6,267 bases of DNA from an uncultured Cryptobacterium sp. (lineage in GTDB: Bacteria > Actinomycetota > Coriobacteriia > Coriobacteriales > Eggerthellaceae), in NCBI GenBank assembly GCA_900554685.1, contig USIG01000102.1, forward strand, positions 1 to 6,267, read 5' to 3'. Position 1 is the stretch's first letter, and the number at the start of each line of letters is the position of its first letter. This document shows positions 5,592-6,267 of this stretch, piece by piece. The position numbers and the translations under genes were made by a program. The notes under the pieces are model-generated. The model saw only the letters and a list, made by a program, of their open reading frames with translations, was not told the origin of the DNA and searched no databases.

Positions 5592-6267
5592 TAAAGGTAC
5601 TTGCTGCAAGTGCCAAGCAATAAAAGGCAGTAAAAAGCACATTGAGTGTTGTTATTTGAGCCATTGCGCCATCTCGGGAGCTTTGAATTAAAGGATTAGA
5701 GAGAAGAGCACGCATGGTAGGGAAGGCAGCAAGAACTAACAAGAGAATAAAGGGCATTCCAGGAGCATAAAATATACCAACAAGCGCAACAATGCTCAGC
5801 AGCCAAAGTATTATCATGCCTCGATAGCAGGTAACTGCTTTAGTTCGGCCAAGGATCACTGATACGGTCTTTCGTTTTGCGGGAATGTCTTTTTCAATAT
5901 CGCAGGTGTTGTTAGTCGCGAGAATCATTCCGATGCCAATAATGCAGGGTAGTGCAATAAGTAAAACTCGAGCATCTAAAATTCCTGAGAGAATATAACA
6001 TCCTGCTAGGGTAATTAATCCTCCCATTACAACCCCGCTTACTATTTCTCCAATAGGAAGATAAGAAATAGGGGTAGTACCGGCAGAATAAAGCACAACA
6101 GCGAGTGCCCCGATAAGGCCAATAACAAGAAGTGGCCAACCAGTAAGGGAAACCAAATAGAACCCTAAGCCTGCCGCAATAACCAACAGACCAATGGCAA
6201 ACACTAAAACGCTGCGAGGATTGAGTTTGTTGTAGACAAGAACAGCATCAAAGGCATCCTCAGAAGA
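5578..6267 (-). CDS. menA: MenA-like UbiA-family prenyltransferase (5' end outside window)
   Basis: Integral membrane enzyme that attaches a polyprenyl chain to an aromatic ring; the best match is 1,4-dihydroxy-2-naphthoate prenyltransferase of menaquinone synthesis. The frame stays open to the window edge: 21 codons (starting SSEDAFDAVLVYNKLNP) precede the GTG at 6202-6204, so that GTG is an internal Val codon and the gene is partial. About 229 residues are present of roughly 300. About seven hydrophobic helices are visible. The second Asp-rich motif NNTCDIEKD (5887-5913), followed by a KRKT stretch and ILGR, binds the Mg-prenyl diphosphate. The first Asp-rich motif must lie beyond the window. 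YSAGTTPISYLPIGE resembles the conserved Y-x-G-x-x-P...GE segment of MenA. It converges on gluQ and overlaps its last 14 bases. UbiA or another aromatic prenyltransferase is less likely. Confidence 0.8.
   Translation of the reverse strand, partial: SSEDAFDAVLVYNKLNPRSVLVFAIGLLVIAAGLGFYLVSLTGWPLLVIGLIGALAVVLYSAGTTPISYLPIGEIVSGVVMGGLITLAGCYILSGILDARVLLIALPCIIGIGMILATNNTCDIEKDIPAKRKTVSVILGRTKAVTCYRGMIILWLLSIVALVGIFYAPGMPFILLLVLAAFPTMRALLSNPLIQSSRDGAMAQITTLNVLFTAFYCLALAASTFITWI

Noticed and set aside
5912..6139. A 75-codon - strand frame inside the prenyltransferase gene
   Set aside because: The overlapping frame has clear membrane helices and the NNTCDIEKD motif; the alternative product has no family features.
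6202..6204. GTG as the start of the prenyltransferase
   Set aside because: The same frame stays open for 21 more codons to the window edge, with MenA-like sequence (DAVLVYNKLNP), and the first Asp-rich motif would be missing if translation began here.

Overview
The window carries seven protein-coding genes and no RNA gene, CRISPR array or insertion sequence that I can see. Six genes lie on the + strand in one tightly packed run, and a seventh runs in from the right edge on the - strand. The base composition is moderately AT-rich, with many T-ending codons and strong purine-rich Shine-Dalgarno sites. An anaerobic, amino-acid-using bacterium fits: indolepyruvate:ferredoxin oxidoreductase is an oxygen-sensitive ferredoxin enzyme, and a menaquinone prenyltransferase implies anaerobic respiration. 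A Zn-ribbon/FHA protein and an actinobacterial-looking GluQ suggest Coriobacteriia (for example an Eggerthella relative of lower GC). That placement is inference from gene style and not proven here.

Layout, left to right: (1) a small protein with a four-cysteine zinc ribbon and a C-terminal FHA (phosphothreonine-binding) domain; (2) iorA and (3) iorB, the two subunits of indolepyruvate ferredoxin oxidoreductase; (4) a tandem ACT-domain protein; then a 93-base gap with inverted repeats; (5) a phenylacetate-CoA ligase (paaK); (6) gluQ, a glutamyl-Q tRNA(Asp) synthetase whose start lies inside paaK; and (7) the 3' part of a convergent menA-like UbiA-family prenyltransferase, whose stop codon overlaps the end of gluQ and whose 5' end is outside the window.

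Genes 2 to 5 form a coherent aromatic 2-oxoacid module. IorAB interconverts aryl-pyruvates with aryl-acetyl-CoA, using ferredoxin and CoA, and PaaK interconverts aryl-acetate with aryl-acetyl-CoA. The pair can salvage exogenous phenylacetate or indoleacetate into aromatic amino acids, or dispose of aromatic amino acids oxidatively to aryl-acetates; the sequence does not say which way it runs. The ACT protein is a plausible sensor of an aromatic amino acid. The FHA protein is a plausible phospho-dependent partner, by analogy with the GarA/OdhI FHA proteins that control 2-oxoglutarate dehydrogenase in other Actinomycetota. GluQ has no obvious metabolic link and appears to share the transcript through overlap. 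No entirely new system is evident. The points most worth checking are the FHA-IorAB pairing and the structured gap before paaK.
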